Of a stretch of 64,000 nt of DNA, positions 1 to 12,376 are shown piece by piece. Below the pieces are notes generated by a model that was not told where the DNA came from, made no database searches, and was given only the letters and a program-made list of their open reading frames with translations. Source of the stretch: Physcomitrium patens (Eukaryota > Streptophyta > Bryopsida > Funariales > Funariaceae); contig NC_037261.1 in NCBI RefSeq assembly GCF_000002425.4, positions 2,599,426 to 2,663,425 of the forward strand, read 5' to 3'. Each line of letters opens with the position of its first letter. The first letter of the stretch is position 1. A program made the position numbers and the translations under genes.

Positions 1-490
1 TTCATTGTTAATATTTTTATATGTAATGTATTATATAAAATTATTTGTATCAATTTATTGTACCTAAAATCAATTAAGCTTTTAAAAAGATGAATTACCT
101 ATATTTAATTTTCTAAATTTAGATTTTAGATATTGTACTCTTCAAAAGAAGTCAATAGTTTATAGATAACAACTTCAAGAATCATGACAATAGTAAAATT
201 ATAAGTCAAATTGAAGAAATAGTTAAACATATTCCAAATATCTTGCATAAAGTTTTAGCCTAGAAAAACAATTTGACAATCTACTAGTAGTTAAATGTAA
301 TTCTGAGTACCTCAAAGCCACTTTGATCAAGGACATTGACAAAATCAAAGACATCAATTCCTCACAATAGAATTACAAAAAGCTTTTGTAACAATTATAA
401 CTTTTGATTTTTATCACAAATCTCTGATTAATAATTGAGAATTAGTAACGTTGGACCTGGTGCATGTATAAATTAACAAATAAATTTATA

Positions 491-534
<44 letters not shown>

Positions 535-2039
535 CACGAGCAAGAAAGCACCTACGTTCTTCAATACTACCTGAAAACATATAAAAGCTTATATTTGGAG
601 GAAATTTTAGAAAAAATATTAGCAACAGAAATCGAATTTGGATTTTATACTCAAAACATTCTTCAGTAAGATTGTTTTTGCTCTATTCATACAAAGAATT
701 CTTTGATGCAATAAATTTTATAAAGACTTTGGATAAACAACAAGATTTTAATATTAATAAAACCATTATTAAGTAGGGCAATAAATGGTTCTTTTACAAA
801 ATTCAAAAGAACAAACTAAAAGGCATACAAGTGTTATATATAAAATGTTATGTGGTCAAGTTTAATTGATAAAAAGTTAAATACTACAACAAAATCAATA
901 TGACAAGTGAGTGAATAAAATTAAAAAGAGTGATTCCAATTGTATAACATCTGATTGTATATGATACAGATGATTCCAATTGTATCATATACAATCAGAT
1001 GTTATATTGTTATCAATATGAAAAGTATTATATCAGATGATTGAAGAAGAGCAACACTTACTAAGTTGATTGGATTCCAAAGACTTTTTGTTACCGTAAT
1101 AAATTCTGCAAAGGGATGAGGAATTGAATCCTAGTGAATTTGAATGTTGCTGTCATTACATGTTGGTGTTCATGTATTTGAACATTAATTTGTAAAAAAT
1201 AAAAAGTAAATAAAAAACCAAAAAACAGCTTTTGTGTTTTGCAAGGCAGTTCCACATTCATGCAACATGTATTAATGCAATCTAACTTTGATTTCTTGCT
1301 TTTCCTTGTCAAAAACACTAACAAAATAGACTTTTGCTCTGTGTGTTGCATCAAAATCACAGTGTAGAATGAAACCCATAACATGGTTTTGAAAAACAGA
1401 AAGCTTTATTGCCCTTAAACAACATTAGAGTCATTTGATGTTTACAAAATCATATGAAATGTTTTCGGCCAAGCTTTCACTTCAGAGCATGTAGTTTATG
1501 GTGAACCTGTTTTCAAACAATACAAGAAATTTAACCAAAGAAATTGCTAAACAGAAAAAAATCAAAATCAAAATCAATATTACGATTTTCTACCATCAAC
1601 ACAAAAATGTCAACACACATCATTTCTACCATTAAGTTTTCAGATACCCTACATTATGCAAAAATAGAGTCTCATTTTTGTTAATTGAATCAACCTAAAT
1701 ACAACAATGTGAACAACAACAAAGTAAAAAATAAAAATGAAAATAAAATAAAATAAAATTAAAGAATACAAAAATGATTTCTCCCAAAAATTAAACAAGA
1801 TGATACGATTATATATATATATATATATATAATTAGTTTGTTGGTTATTTGGGATCAAAGTTGGGTAAGACGAGTGATACAACACAACTAATCCGGAGTG
1901 TGAGTTTATGCATCCACACATTTAATACATGGAATCTCAGGGGTATATTCGAATGGATGTCATATATCCCTTTTCGTCAATCGCCACTCCGACGGATGAT
2001 ACCGTATCCTACCCAGATCTATTCACGCCATACGGATGG
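1..2039. other. AT-rich intergenic DNA
   Basis: No gene is recognisable here. The stretch is strongly AT-rich, with an (AT)n microsatellite at about 498-532, a second at about 1811-1831 and a palindrome at 943-1006. The short open frames lack family motifs and are interrupted in all directions. Composition turns GC-richer at about 2040, where the flank of the KCBP gene begins. Confidence 0.7.
943..1006. repeat. Perfect palindrome, 24-bp arms
   Basis: The arms at 943-966 and 983-1006 are exact reverse complements and enclose a 16-base spacer. The spacer and the left flank also share a short direct repeat (TGATTCCAATTGTAT at 931 and 971). It could be a foldback fragment or a replication-slippage product. 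No flanking target duplication was identified. Confidence 0.85.
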
Positions 2040-3437
2040 AAAGTAACCACGCGAGGGAGAAAAAGCAAAACGGGCGGAAAAATGCAACTGGGGTCCGATA
2101 AAAGTAATAAAGTGGGCGGGGAGGAAGGGAAAGGGAAGGGAAGGGCGGGGGGGTGATGGGGATGAAATTTGAAGAGTGGCGCGGGAATGTGCCCCCCTCT
2201 CCCGCGTGATTAGGACATCCAACGCAGCCTTGCCCTGTTCCCCGCTCTGCCCGTCCCTCCTCCCCGCTTCTCGTGCCTTTCCCCTCGCGCCCACCTTTCT
2301 TTTTCTTTTTCTCATCTTTCCTTTTCTTTCCCGTTCGTTTCCCCTTCTTTCCCTTCTCTCTCTCTCACTCGCTGTTCTCTCCCTTGCCCTGCGCGCTTTA
2401 TTCTGCTCCGCCTCGTCGCTCCGTCTCAAACCAGGAAGATCACTCTCTTCTGTTTCTCTTCGCTGCGCTTTGGCTTTGGCTTCCGCAAGTGTATGTCACT
2501 CTGCAATCCTGAATTCGCCAGCCCGCACTCTCCCGCCCGCCGCGCTCGGGTTTGGCTGAACTCTCAAGGGGGGGCGTATGTCGAGGTGCCAGTACCGTGG
2601 CTGGCCGTTCGACGAGACGCGCCTTCCTCTATTCTTGTGTGATGTGATGGTGGTGAGGAGGTGAGCGGAGGAGGGAGCATAGGCAGGGGAGCAGGCCAGG
2701 AGGGTGAGGTAATGGTGGTGGGATGTGAGGTATTGCTGTAGGTGTTGAGAGGTGAAAGGGCGGAGGAAGGTCTGCATTGTGCAAGGGATGGTGATTTGGC
2801 GCGGGTTGGTGAGGATTAGAGTAGGAGAGGGGGTCGGGTGGGAGCGATTAGAGGCGAGTAAATCGGTGGCGAGATTCGTGTAAGGAGGGTTTGAGTCGGG
2901 TTTTGGATCGGAGGTGGATCCGAGGAGGTTGGAGCGTGGAGGCTGTTGTGTGAGAGAGGCGTGAGCGGGAGGGTGAGACAGGCAAGTCTGGTTTTGTGTG
3001 GAAGCTGGCGGATCTTGATGTGGTGATGGGAGGCAAGAGCAGGGGGAGTATTGCGTGGTGAATGATTGGTTGTGGTGATGGTGTTTTGAACGCTGACATG
3101 GGGGCCTGGTTGGATTGGCCTCTTTAGTTGGCAGATGTAGTGCGTTTCATTACGTTGGAGGAGGTTTTATGGCGTACAGATGCGTAACTTGCTACCTTCG
3201 GAGGGAATGCAAGCGTGCTGGCTCCTGGCATTGATTGTGTGCTAGCGTGTTTTGGGGCTTACATGGTCAACTCCAGTGATTATATCCGGGAGAGTAGAGA
3301 TTCAAATTTGTTTGGCATGTCCATCAAAGAGAGAAGGCTACTGGTTATATGACGTTCGAGGACAGTGCTAGTAGGGAGGGTGAGAAGAAAGCTTCGGTGG
3401 TCGAATAAGAATTGGGGTGGTCGTGGCGGAGAATAAA
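2040..3437 (+). promoter_or_regulatory. KCBP promoter and 5' leader region
   Basis: This GC-richer stretch lies directly upstream of the KCBP start codon. It contains a long pyrimidine-rich tract at about 2270-2360 (CTTT, TTTCC and TCTC runs), typical of plant core promoters and leaders. It then passes into a G/T-rich section at 2640-3100. The frames here show no protein-family motif and lie on both strands, so I treat them as chance. An in-frame TGA at 3381 closes the KCBP frame upstream of its ATG. The transcription start and any leader intron cannot be fixed from sequence alone. Confidence 0.5.
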
Positions 3438-6400
3438 ATGGCCTCGGATGCATCTCACGTCAATGATGTGAGAGTGGAATATATAAGGAGCAGGCGACCT
3501 CCCAGCTCTATCAATGGAACCCCTATTAGGGTGCCACCAAGTACCGATGACCTCGACATGGATAGCGACAATGGCTCGTACGTTCATTTTTTTCTTCTCT
3601 TTCTCCATAATTCTTCTCATCTGGCGGTCGCGTTGATTCTCTCCTCGAAACCTAGTCATTTATCTATGGTGATGCAAAATTGCACTGAAAATGAGCTTGT
3701 TTCGGTGGCAGCTTCAGTGGTAGAAGCTCCCGATCGAGTCCATTTCGAAGTCATGCTCAGCAACAAGATCAAAGCGAAGATGCCAGAGACGGAGGGTAGT
3801 GCTCTTGCACCCTTTCGATAAAAAGAATGCACGATATCCTTATCTTATCAGTAGACTCTCGATAATTACTGTTCACAACTATCTCCCTGTAGAAGCACAG
3901 CTAACTCTAATGGGTTTCGCGCCTCACATTATACTTTATGATCGAGGACGAGTGGATCTCCTCCTAGAATATTGTTCAAACGTGAACAGGACTTCTTATA
4001 GCTACCTGTAATGTGATGTTTTTTGAACCACAGATTTTTTTATAGTTCTCTGTGCGCTTGAGGAGCAGATTTTGATAGGAATCAATGGTGGCATTTAACT
4101 TTCTGTACGCGGTGGAGATGATGACAAGACGCTAGAGGATCGATTTCACTTAGTTATGGTCGTTATGTCTTAGTTATCAATTGCGACCTAGGACATTTGA
4201 ACAGGGAGCATTGCTGACAGAATCTGTCTGATCTCGTCCTCAAGTACGCAGTTAGAAGCGTGAAAGGACAGTTTCCTGCTTGCGTACTGTGTTCGAATTA
4301 GTATGGAGTTTTATATCTGACTCTCACAGTGATCGATATCTTCTGTTCGTTGCAGCCAGCGACATACACTTTTCTTGTGGTCAATCATCCTTAGGTTTCC
4401 TATTTTTGGTGTTAGTGGGCCTTGCCTCATGAAATGGATTGACTTGTGTACAGGCCTAGTGCATTGTCGGCTTCAATGGTTCCGGAGATGTCAGGGGCTT
4501 CACAGATTCTAGAAAAGTATCAGGTCGACTATGTCTCTCTTGCCTTCACCTTCTTCTGGTCAATGTTTTCCACCGTTTGTTTATGATACTCAAGATATTG
4601 CAATGTGGCGAGAACAGAGTCCAATTTTGGCTATTGATACCGGAGTTCAAGGTTTTGGAGCCATACTCTCGATGTTGATAGTTTACAGCATTTTGCAGGT
4701 GGAAGCTTTCCTTAAAGCCATGCACCGGCAGTTGCAGAGTGGGGGGAAAAGGTCGTTCTTTGGGAAAAGGGCTGTTGCTCCTCAAGGCCGCGACAAGTAT
4801 ACAGTTGAAGATATGCTTTGTTTCCAGCGGGTACAGCGTGTCTTCACTATTCTCATGAATTCATGCTGTTATTTCGTTGTTCCCTTCGCCTGAGTTACTA
4901 ATGAAAAGATGTTTTTGTTCAGGAACCGATTCCGACGTCTCTCTTGCGCATAAACGCGGACTTCATGAGCCGTGCTGTAAAACTCTTCCAGGTAATTTTA
5001 CAAGACCGTACATGGTGCATTTCAGATGGACTTATCATCAGACCCGATTTCTCTTACTATCCATTTCTTGTATATTATTAGTACATCACGTGATGTCCTT
5101 TCATGTTACCTATTGCAGGTTGTTCTTAAGTATACTGGTACAGCAGAGGGAGGGCCTTCAAGTCCACCGACTGGACAAGAGCAAATTGACCTTCTTAAGA
5201 AGCTGTACAAGCATACGTTGAAAAGAACCGAGCTTCGTGATGAACTGTTTGCACAATTGACCAAACAGACACGCAATAATTCGGATAGGTGGGTGTGAAT
5301 GTACGGGTCTATTTAGTCAAATAGACACGTGATGGTTGTGATATATTTGCATTTGTTGGTGGTCTGAAACGTCAATTTATATATTTTTGATAGCTTTTCT
5401 TGGTTATGTATGTTTATTTTGTGATTGAAGAGACATAAATAAATAGCGTCTGATTACAGAAGCCCTTACAATTATGGTAGTTGCATGGTCTCTGATCGAT
5501 TAGGACGCTATTTGAACTTAAATATATTTGAATACTTTATCGACGTGTATAGCTTTTCATGGTAATAGGGTAAGCCTGTTGAAGACATGGGAACTATTAT
5601 ACATGTGCTCCTCAGCAATGCCCCCAGGCAAAGAGTTTGGTGCGTATTTGTCGGAGTATGTGCATGAGGTAGCCAACTCACCGTCAGTGGAGAGTTCTTT
5701 ACAAATTCTTGCTTTGAACACATGGAACGCATTGAAGCGCTCTGTAAAAGGAGGGCCTCGGCGGGTGGATCCAACTCAAGAGGAGATCGAGGCTTTGTTA
5801 GAAGGACGTAAACTGACTACCATCGCCTTCTTCTTAGATGAGACATTTGAAGACATTACATATGACATGACTACAACTGTTTCAGACGCTGTCGAGGTAG
5901 AGAAATTTATTATTGTTGTTATTATTCTTGTTCAGTGATTGGTTTGTTCGATTCCTTGGAGGAAAGTAAAGCCTTTAGCAACTTCTCTTAGTTCTTATTC
6001 CAGGGTTGTTCTGGTCTACGTCCTGTAAAGCCTTTCTGTAGACGTAGTTGATCGTTATCTGATGGTCGTGTGGGTACAATCTTGGGTGTTCATCATTGGC
6101 AGCATCGAAAATCGATTTTGTGTTCCAAAGGCTTCCGGTACCCACGCTTGGATAGGGTCAACTGACCTGACCCTTTGCTTTTTCTGTATACGTGAACCCA
6201 AGGTTTGTGTTGTTTTTCCAGGAATTGGCAGGCATCATCAAATTATCTTCTTATAACACTTTCAGTCTTTTTGAATGCCGGAAAAGTTTGAATGGTTCAA
6301 GAGCTCTTGATGCTGCGATTGGTATGTATATGTAATCTCCGGTTTGTTGATACTGCCTATTGATGCTTTGAGTGGTTTGAACCGGGATGCTTGTTCTCCA

Positions 6401-9400
6401 GCATGGGTTTGGACCTGAAGTATGACTGGGAATGTCATTGTTAGATTGCCATGTATTATTGTATTATTTTTGAATAATGGATGCATATCAAATGTTGTTT
6501 TTTCTTGGGTTTTGACATGCTTTGGATATGTTCAAATGAGGGTCGCAGAGGAACACGTAGGGCTGGATGATAACAAGTACATCGGAGACATTGTAGCAGA
6601 ATTTAAGTTATCGCGAGATCGTAGCAAGGGCGAGCTTTTTCAGAGCAAGCTGCTATTTAAGAAACGACTTTTTCGAGAATCTGATGAAGCCATCACGGAG
6701 CCTATGTTCGTTCAGTTGTCTTACATCCAGGTATGCGATGATACCTGCAATTTCATGCGAAACTGTCTCGTTTAATGGTGCTGGTTATATCAAAATGATA
6801 ATTAGGTTGTAATTCTTCTGAAATGGGTGATTTTGTGCAGTCTCAACATGACTACCTTCTTGGGAATTACCCTGTTGGTAGGGAAGATGCAGCACAACTG
6901 GCCGCACTACAGATCATAGCGGACCTTGGATGCGTATCGAATCCTGAAACAAACACGTACGTATTCACATTGGATGTCATTATCTTGTGTTCTTGGGAAG
7001 TGGGCAGGTGAAAACAATGTGTTTCTGGGTGATTGTTACCTTTCAGGGCTGTAGTAATTCTTGATTGTGTAAGCTGCAGATAAGAGATGGTTGGCTTGGA
7101 TATGTTCAATTTTCCTTGAAGGGCCTTCTGGTCGTTACTCTCTTTGCCGTTTTGAGCCTAGATGGATTGTACTGAAGTGCCGTCAGAATTTTTCTTTTGC
7201 AGAGAATGGAATGCGATGCTAGATCGTTGTCTGCCCAAACAGGTAGCAGTAACTCGTAATAAACGAGATTGGGATCAGGATATACTGAACCGATATCGGG
7301 CATTGGTGAGCGCTCTACCTTGCAGATCCTTTTTATCGAGGATCTAAGAGCAATAGGATTTACACGCCGCAACTTTAAAGTGGGTGCAGATGATACGGAG
7401 TTAAGTTTGAGTAGTTAATTAACAATTGTTAAATTGGTTATCGTAATGGGATAAACAGGCACATTTCTCGAAGGATGACGCGAAACAGCAACTTCTCCGT
7501 ATCTTGCGGTCATTGCCGTACGGCAATTCAGTCTTTTTTAGTGTGCGGAGAATTGAAGACCCTATTGGATTGTTGCCAGGAAGGATTATCCTCGGTATAA
7601 ACAAGCGAGGGGTAAGTTGTATTGACTCGTTCCTAAGTGGATAGCTTTCCTTAGTTTTAAGTTTTTACACCATCTACCTAGCTTGATGAATTTTCTGCCA
7701 TATCGAGCAGTCTTTATAATTTTTGCTAAATGCTTCTAAAATGTACATCTAATTTTATGAGGAGCATGAATGTTCAGAATGCACCTTCTGTATCCTAATC
7801 TCTGGTTTTCGTACAGGTGCACTTCTTCAGGCCTGTACCAAAGGAGTATCTGCACTCTGCGGAGCTGCGTGATATCATGCAATTCGGCAGTAGTAATACT
7901 GCCGTTTTTTTTAAGATGCGTGTTGCTGGAGTTCTTCATATTTTCCAGTTCGAAACAAAGCAGGTATTTATAAATCAAGTGTAAGTCGTACGGTCATATC
8001 CAAGCTGCTGCGGTGGTTTTATGAGTCATTTATAACTTGGTAATTTATGATGTGTGGGATTGGCTTCAAACAGGGAGAGGACATTTGTGTTGCATTGCAA
8101 ACGCACATAAATGACGTTATGTTGAGAAGGTATTCTAGGACACGCAATGTGCCCAATGGGCAGGCGCAGGGCGCGGAGCTGGTTCCTGCTGCAGTGGCAG
8201 CTCCTAAGCCTCCAGGTATCGAAGTGTATGAAAAACACGTACGAGAGATGTCCAAGTTGCTGGAAGAATCGCAGAAGAAAATCGATCAGGCAATTCACTT
8301 CATCCCTTGTCTCTTGAAGCTTTTTCTACTAGAAGTTTGGCTTCCCTGCCATTCCACCCAATGAATGTAATATTGGTATGTGTTTGTAACGCCCTTGTCG
8401 TTTTTTTCTTGCAGCTTGCAGAAGAGCTTCGACTGAAAGAGAAAAGAGAGACACAAGTGATGGAGGAGCTAGCGGGACTGCGTGACTCATTGCGTGCAGA
8501 GGAACAAACAAGATCAGAGCTTTCTGAAGAGAGAGAGAGACTGTCTAAGCAGCTTGGGGACTTGGAAGCTGCTTTGCAGGTTTTATTTATTTATTTATTT
8601 ATTTTTTTCTCGTTATGCACTTATCATGCCTTGAGTGACGTTTGTATCAGTTAGCAATTGAGTACTTATAAATCTATGCTCTGATGAGAAAAATGGCGTT
8701 GGAAATGGAATGACAGATAGCGCAAGCCGAAAAGACTATTTTGGCATCAGGTTCAAGCAGCCAGGCTAGCGAAGATGTAGCATCTGATTTTGGTACAGAT
8801 GTGGATACACCTAGAAGAGTAGCGCCTGGAACTCCTCGAGGGATTCGAAGAGATCGAGATTTACCACCTGCTGGACTGAGAGACAAAACCAACGAACAAT
8901 CTCGAAACTTAGAGATCCAGGTATTCTCAATAAGACAGCTTGTACGCTAGTCAACACTTTATACGCATGTTTACTTCTGCTTGTGATTTCGTTCTTTAAC
9001 ACATCTTACATCATTTTCTTACTCTTTGCAGTGGTTATCATTTATTTCACTATGTCTGCTTTTGAAGTTGGTCATGGTGTTCTTTTCTGATCTTAGACAA
9101 AATGCGTTTGTGGGATGATATATGTCGAACTTCAGATTAAGGAGCTGCGCAATGAGTTAAGACAGAAAACGGAGGAGTTACGGAACAAGGAGGAAAGGGT
9201 CAAGAACCTTACTAGAGAGAAACAGCTTCTTGAACAGAAGGTTTCTCGTCTTGAGAGGAACAAAAGTGAAGAGGTAAGTGATAATTTCTGAGTTAGTGAG
9301 ATGCTTTTTCATGGCTTCAATGCCCTCGAGTCTTTTTGTTACAATTTCCAACCGTGCAGAGTACAGGTATCTTTCAGGAGTGTTGTGATGGCTGGTCATA

Positions 9401-12376
9401 ATTTGAACACCTTCCTTTTTCAAATTTTATTTCAGACTAATTCTGTTATTTCGGCTTCACTATTCTATTGAGGACATATCTGTTGTACATGTATAAATTC
9501 TTCTCACTTTTAAGTGCAGAAGTTCTCATAATTTCTTTTTGTCTGGATTTAGACACGTCTTATGGAGGAAAAGTTTGAGTTTGAAAGAGATGATTTGAGG
9601 GGACGACTTGTAACTCTCGAGAAGAAATTAGCAGAGCGTACCCAAGATTTGAGTCTTGCAGAGTCTACTTTGGCAACTCGTGAGGGTGAATTCGAATCCC
9701 TGCAAAGCAATCTAATGGAGCTTAATGAGCTCCGGGAGATGAAGGAGGTAGGAAAACATTATGTAATTTGAATGACATGGAAGTAGACGAGTTTCTTTAT
9801 ATGTCCTATTCACATCATTTTTTGAAACTCAAATTAGTATAACCTGTATTTGTGTAGTATTCACTGGGTTTTACGGAGAATGACCCATATTCTCCTTTTC
9901 TTTTCAGGATATCGACAGAAAGAATGAGCAAACAGCAGCTATATTGAAGCGACAAGCAGACCAGATAACTGAATTAGAAACTCTTTATAGGGAAGAACAA
10001 GTCCTTCGAAAACGATACTTCAACATGATGGAAGGTACACTCTAATTACAAGTTTATTCTGTTCACATATATGGTTAATCTTCGCATATCACAATCCCGA
10101 CGTAGTTGATCAGACAGTCTATATTTACCCTGTTAACTTACTAAAACGGGAGTGCAACTTATGGAATCGTTGTGGTGGATTGCAGACATGAAAGGTAAGA
10201 TCAGGGTATATGCTCGGTGGAGACCCCTAAGTAGTAAGGAGGTCAAAGAGCGGCAACAAAACGTGTTGATAGCACCTGATGAATTCACCATCGAACATCC
10301 TTGGAAAGACGACAAACCCAAACAACATCAATTTGATCACGTTTTCGACCACCATGCGACCCAAGAAGAGGTCTTTGAGGATACAAAGGTATAGTTGGTC
10401 AGAGTAATTGAGTCAATCCGTGCAATCTTTTTATCATGGAATGGCTTTGGTTGTAACTACTGATCCCGATGAGAATAAAACCAACTAAAAGACCTTGATT
10501 AGATCGACTTGTTTATTTGGTATCATTGAATACTTTGTCTTCTGCGCGTCTAACGTGCTTTAATGTGTGCAGTATTTGGTCCAATCAGCAATTGACGGAT
10601 ACAATGTCTGTATATTTGCATACGGGCAAACTGGGTCAGGCAAAACGTTTACGATTTACGGTTCTGACAACAACCCAGGTCTAACTCCACGAGCTACCAA
10701 AGAACTTTTTGGCTATCTTAAGCGAGACGCCAATAAGTTTTCGTTTGCTCTGAAGGTACACCATGTTTTGCTTGACAGAACTCGTATGTTTGAGGTCTTA
10801 CAGTGCTATTTATGCATGTGTTCTTAGTGTGAAAAATTAGCTATAATTGCAGTATTTGATCTGAGTTCTCCCATTTACGACGTTTAGAAGTTTTATTATG
10901 ATATGAAAAGATCGCTTTGCTACATAAGTGTCCCTTTGATTTGCAGCGGCTTGCAGTGGACGTTTCAAGCCCTTGAATTCTGCATAGGCCTGAACTCAAA
11001 GTGTGGAATTGCATGACTGTAGGTTTACATGCTTGAAATATATCAAGATTCGCTCATCGATCTGCTTCTACCAAAGAGTGCTGCAAAGCCACGAAAGCTT
11101 GAGATTAAGAAGGACTCCAAGGTAATCAAGGCTCATTGCTTTTAATTAACCTAGACTTTTCTAGTGTGATGGGAGTCACCATATGTTTCGGACCCTCTGT
11201 GTTTATGTTCGAATTGGATTGGCAGCATTAATCCTGTCAAGTTGATTAATTTCTCATTTTCATTGACGTAATCAATGTAGAAAGATACGCTTGAGTAATT
11301 GCGAGATTCTCAACAGTTAACATTCTGCATGCTTTTGCAGGGAATGGTTGTCGTAGAGAATGCAACTCTACTGCCGATTGCATCCCATGATGAACTGCAA
11401 GCCATTGTTCATAAGGGTCTGGAGAGACGACATGTTTCGGGCACCCACATGAATGCGGAGAGTTCACGGTCACACCTCATTCTATCAGTAATCGTTGAAA
11501 GCACCAACCGACAGTCTCAAGTTCTTGTGAAGGGCAAGGTTTGCTGCTCCTCTCAAATAGCCGCTGATGTATTTAACGGTTATTAATGTTTATGTTCATC
11601 TGTTCGGGTTATGCACTTGGGCAAGATTTGGAAAAGTCTTATTTTAATATTACCAAATTTTCATGTCGATTTCAAGAATGGTGTGCCTTGTTAGTTTCGT
11701 CACATTTTGTAATTAGCAATTGCACTATTTCTTGGTGAATTTCTGAATTTTATTTTGGACTTCTCTGAGCAGCTGAGTTTTGTGGATCTTGCGGGCTCTG
11801 AAAGAGTGAAGAAATCTGGATCCAGTGGTGAACAACTGAAAGAGGCCCAAAGCATTAATAAATCTTTGTCAGCACTAGGTGATGTCATTAGCGCCCTTGC
11901 AACAGAGGAGCAGCATATTCCTTACCGTAACCACAAGCTAACAATGCTTATGAGCGATTCTCTCGGTGGAAATGCGAAGACCCTCATGTTTGTAAATATC
12001 TCACCAGCAGAGTCTAATCTGGACGAGACCCATAATTCACTCTGGTGAGGAACGGACTATTTCTTGAGTCCTGTCAGTTCACTACTAAAATTCAATTTGA
12101 TGTTTCTCGATACTCCAGAGAGGTAAGAAGGGGGTTTCCAGTCATTAGTGATAAGTACGTAGTGATTTTTTTGATTGACCTTTATTGTTGGTGTATTGTA
12201 GCTATGCCACAAGGGTAAGATCCATCATCAATGAGGCCAGTAAAAATACTACAACGAAAGAGATACTGCGACTGAAGAAACAAATCGCGTACTGGAAGGA
12301 GCAAGCGGGCAGGATGGGAGGGTCCGAGGATCTGGAAGAGGTTATGGATGATCGTGGAATCAAAACTGCAGATTAA
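3438..12376 (+). CDS. KCBP: Kinesin-like calmodulin-binding protein (MyTH4-FERM kinesin-14)
   Basis: Minus-end-directed C-terminal kinesin that moves on microtubules and is inhibited by Ca2+/calmodulin; in plants it acts in cell-shape control, division and organelle positioning. Exons: 3438-3577, 4454-4523, 4699-4830, 4923-4991, 5119-5288, 5569-5896, 6222-6321, 6549-6730, 6841-6956, 7203-7305, 7459-7611, 7817-7963, 8074-8289, 8415-8579, 8717-8920, 9136-9273, 9553-9747, 9908-10034, 10186-10388, 10573-10755, 11023-11121, 11341-11538, 11773-12044, 12202-12376. All phases close, giving 1294 aa (Arabidopsis ZWICHEL is about 1260). Order: MyTH4 about 107-265, FERM about 270-595, coiled coil about 615-890, motor about 920-1265. 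P-loop GQTGSGKT is at 1004-1011, SSRSH at 1121-1125, [10 protein letters not shown] at 1147-1156. The calmodulin-binding helix ([20 protein letters not shown]) is at 1256-1275. The ATG is the first after the in-frame TGA at 3381. Intron 13 looks GC-AG. Confidence 0.97.
8290..8414 (+). other. Probable GC-AG intron in KCBP
   Basis: The exon before this intron ends in ATCGATCAG and the next bases are gcaatt, not gt. The following exon begins after ttcttgcag. Only this junction keeps phase 0 and joins two stretches of coiled-coil sequence. The nearest downstream GT (gtctct) is a poor donor and would add extra residues. GC-AG introns are a known minor class of U2 introns. Confidence 0.75.

Noticed and set aside
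2019..2559. Long overlapping frames on both strands rich in Arg/Glu or Ser/Leu/Phe
   Set aside because: They are produced by the pyrimidine-rich promoter/leader tract; both strands are open at once and no domain is present.
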